Origin: Nitrospinaceae bacterium
GTDB lineage: Bacteria > Nitrospinota > Nitrospinia > Nitrospinales > VA-1
Length of the DNA: 6,324 nt
NCBI GenBank assembly: GCA_029261675.1
Contig: JAJDBA010000055.1
Span: 1-6,324, forward strand
Direction: 5' to 3'
Shown one piece after another: positions 5,458 to 6,324 of the stretch. How positions within the stretch are numbered: the stretch's first letter is position 1; each line of letters begins with the position of its first letter. The notes beneath the pieces were generated by a model. It was not told where the DNA came from. It made no database searches and worked only from the letters and a program-made list of their open reading frames with translations. A program made the translations under genes and the position numbers.

Positions 5458-6123
5458 TTACTTTTCTGGCCAGCCATATTTCCCAACCAAGGGAACAAAT
5501 TTGCAATCGCCGATTTCCCTCTTACTCACACGGTCGCCTTTTTTTGTAAGAACCATCAGTTTTTGTTTATCTGCGTCACCTGCTGGGGCCACCAGCGTAC
5601 CACCATCTCCCAACTGTTTGATCAGGGCTTCGGGAATTTCTTTGGCTGCTGCGGTAACCATAATGGCATCAAACGGGGCCTGATCCGGCCAGCCGTATGT
5701 TCCATCAAACATTTTAAAAACGATATTGGAATAACCCAAACCCTCAAGAATTTGTTGGGCTTTACGCGACAGAGCATTGATACGTTCTATGGTAAAAACC
5801 TGCGCAACCAATTCGGCCACCACCGCTGTTTGATAACCCGACCCAGTGCCGATTTCCAACACTCGTTCATGGCCTTTCAACTTCAAAGCTTCTGTCATAG
5901 CCGCTACGATATAGGGCTGCGAAATGGTCTGGTTCTCACCAATGGGTAAAGGCGTGTCTCCATAGGCGCGATGTTGCAAAGAATCGAGTGTGAATAGATG
6001 TCGTGGTATGCGACTCATCACTTCCAGCACACGCAAATCTTTTATGCCGCGGTCACCCAACTGTTCTTCGACCATTTTGCGACGTTGTCCCGCATGTAAA
6101 TGGATAGAGTTCATTCGATTCAT
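5458..6123 (-). CDS. pcm: Protein-L-isoaspartate O-methyltransferase
   Basis: 221 residues. Methylates the alpha-carboxyl of isoaspartyl residues that form in ageing proteins, using S-adenosylmethionine, which starts their conversion back to aspartate; cytoplasmic. Seen: the family segment LPIGENQTISQPYIVAAMTE (59-78), including the TISQP active-site stretch; SAM motif I VLEIGTGSGYQTA (88-100); the acidic end of the next strand TIERI (111-115); FDAIMVTAAAKEIPEAL (151-167); and GDGGTLVAPAGD (172-183). The C-terminal FVPLVGKYGWP (209-219) is also typical. The length is close to E. coli Pcm (208), with a slightly longer N-terminus. Two starts are possible, ATG at 6123 and ATG at 6114 (codon 4); neither has a good ribosome site, and a promoter only a few bases upstream suggests a nearly leaderless mRNA. 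The phosphoribosyltransferase gene follows after 32 nt. Confidence 0.93.
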   Translation of the reverse strand: MNRMNSIHLHAGQRRKMVEEQLGDRGIKDLRVLEVMSRIPRHLFTLDSLQHRAYGDTPLPIGENQTISQPYIVAAMTEALKLKGHERVLEIGTGSGYQTAVVAELVAQVFTIERINALSRKAQQILEGLGYSNIVFKMFDGTYGWPDQAPFDAIMVTAAAKEIPEALIKQLGDGGTLVAPAGDADKQKLMVLTKKGDRVSKREIGDCKFVPLVGKYGWPEK

Positions 6124-6133
6124 AATAAATAGG

Positions 6134-6162
6134 ATTATAGCTGCGAACCGCGTGACGGTTAA
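6134..6162 (-). promoter_or_regulatory. Promoter for pcm, giving a near-leaderless transcript
   Basis: A perfect TATAAT lies on the minus strand (6139-6134), with TTAACC (6162-6157, four of six matches to TTGACA) at exactly 17 bp. The expected start point is about 6126-6127, three or four bases before the ATG at 6123 and 12-13 before the alternative ATG at 6114. This fits the absence of any Shine-Dalgarno sequence. Confidence 0.5.
6147..6160. repeat. Short inverted repeat inside the pcm promoter
   Basis: AACCG (6147-6151) and CGGTT (6156-6160) are perfect inverted arms around CGTGA. The repeat covers the spacer and part of the -35 of the predicted pcm promoter, where a dimeric regulator could bind. 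Five-base arms are short enough to arise by chance. Confidence 0.25.
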
Positions 6163-6226
6163 TTCTCGTCAAGCTAAAAGCTACTCGCCAGAGAAAGCGA
6201 TTACTGACTGGCCCCACGCCGAGTGG

Positions 6227-6324
6227 TCAGTTTACAGGATGGATGCCGTCTATGTCTTCGATCTCTCGACCGGAACTCTGCAACAAACCCACATCCGGAG
6301 AAGGCAAAGCATCTAGCATTTTAG
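6227..6324 (-). CDS. Possible C-terminal end of an unidentified gene (partial)
   Basis: The minus strand is open from the right edge to TGA at 6229-6227. The 31 codons read as ordinary protein (KMLDALPSPDVGLLQSSG, then REIEDIDGIHPVN) with unremarkable codon use. It would be the last piece of a gene upstream of pcm on the same strand, about 100 nt away. I recognise no family. Competing frames exist, including a plus-strand ORF of about 25 codons (6239-6316), so this is tentative. Confidence 0.35.
   Translation of the reverse strand, partial: KMLDALPSPDVGLLQSSGREIEDIDGIHPVN

Noticed and set aside
5416..5949. Plus-strand ORF of 177 codons opposite pcm
   Set aside because: It lies antisense to the clearly conserved pcm coding sequence.
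6206..6229. Hairpin terminator after the right-edge partial gene
   Set aside because: CCAC/GTGG and the outer TGAC/GTCA are short and interrupted, and no T run follows.

Overview
The window holds seven clear protein genes in three blocks, plus a degraded gene relic. Reading along the minus strand from the right: a protein-repair methyltransferase (pcm, 6123-5458), then an orotate-phosphoribosyltransferase-like gene (5425-4883). Two plus-strand genes lie in the middle: ribonuclease HI (rnhA, 3055-3486) and a lipoprotein lytic transglycosylase (mltA, 3542-4882). The left block is again on the minus strand: a ferritin-like diiron protein (2760-2245), a CO-dehydrogenase-beta-like small subunit (1916-1272), and the alpha subunit of a 2-oxoacid:ferredoxin oxidoreductase (from 1119, running off the left edge). 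A short open frame at the right edge (6324-6227, minus) may be the end of another gene. No rRNA, tRNA, CRISPR array, insertion sequence or phage gene was seen.

The host looks like a Gram-negative bacterium: MltA acts on periplasmic murein and carries an outer-membrane-type lipobox. The pairing of a CdhB-like small protein with a separate oxidoreductase alpha subunit is what I know from multi-subunit pyruvate or 2-oxoglutarate:ferredoxin oxidoreductases of reverse-TCA autotrophs such as Hydrogenobacter, Nitrospira and Nitrospina. I therefore suspect an uncultivated Nitrospinota/Nitrospirota-like organism. This is inference from protein recall, and base composition (moderate, slightly AT-rich) does not decide it.

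The left block is probably central carbon metabolism: reversible carboxylation or decarboxylation of a 2-oxoacid with ferredoxin. It is driven by a very good sigma70-type promoter (TTGACA, 17 bp, TATTAT) just upstream of the small-subunit gene. The middle and right blocks are housekeeping functions: RNA-DNA hybrid removal, cell-wall turnover, nucleotide or base salvage, and repair of aged proteins. The mltA and phosphoribosyltransferase genes converge with no spacer at all; their stop codons form the palindrome TGATCA.

The most notable observation is directly behind the CdhB-like gene. The 75 bases after its stop codon contain a decayed second copy of that gene's own 3' end. It aligns without gaps over 38 nt at 29/38 identity, and the changes are mostly synonymous or conservative, so it looks like the tail of an old paralogue rather than a fresh duplication. 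Other points are a ferritin-like protein whose last metal-ligand histidine is a proline, a possible 30-codon upstream ORF coupled to rnhA by a GTGA overlap, and a promoter so close to pcm that its mRNA would be nearly leaderless. I did not find evidence for a wholly new multi-gene system.
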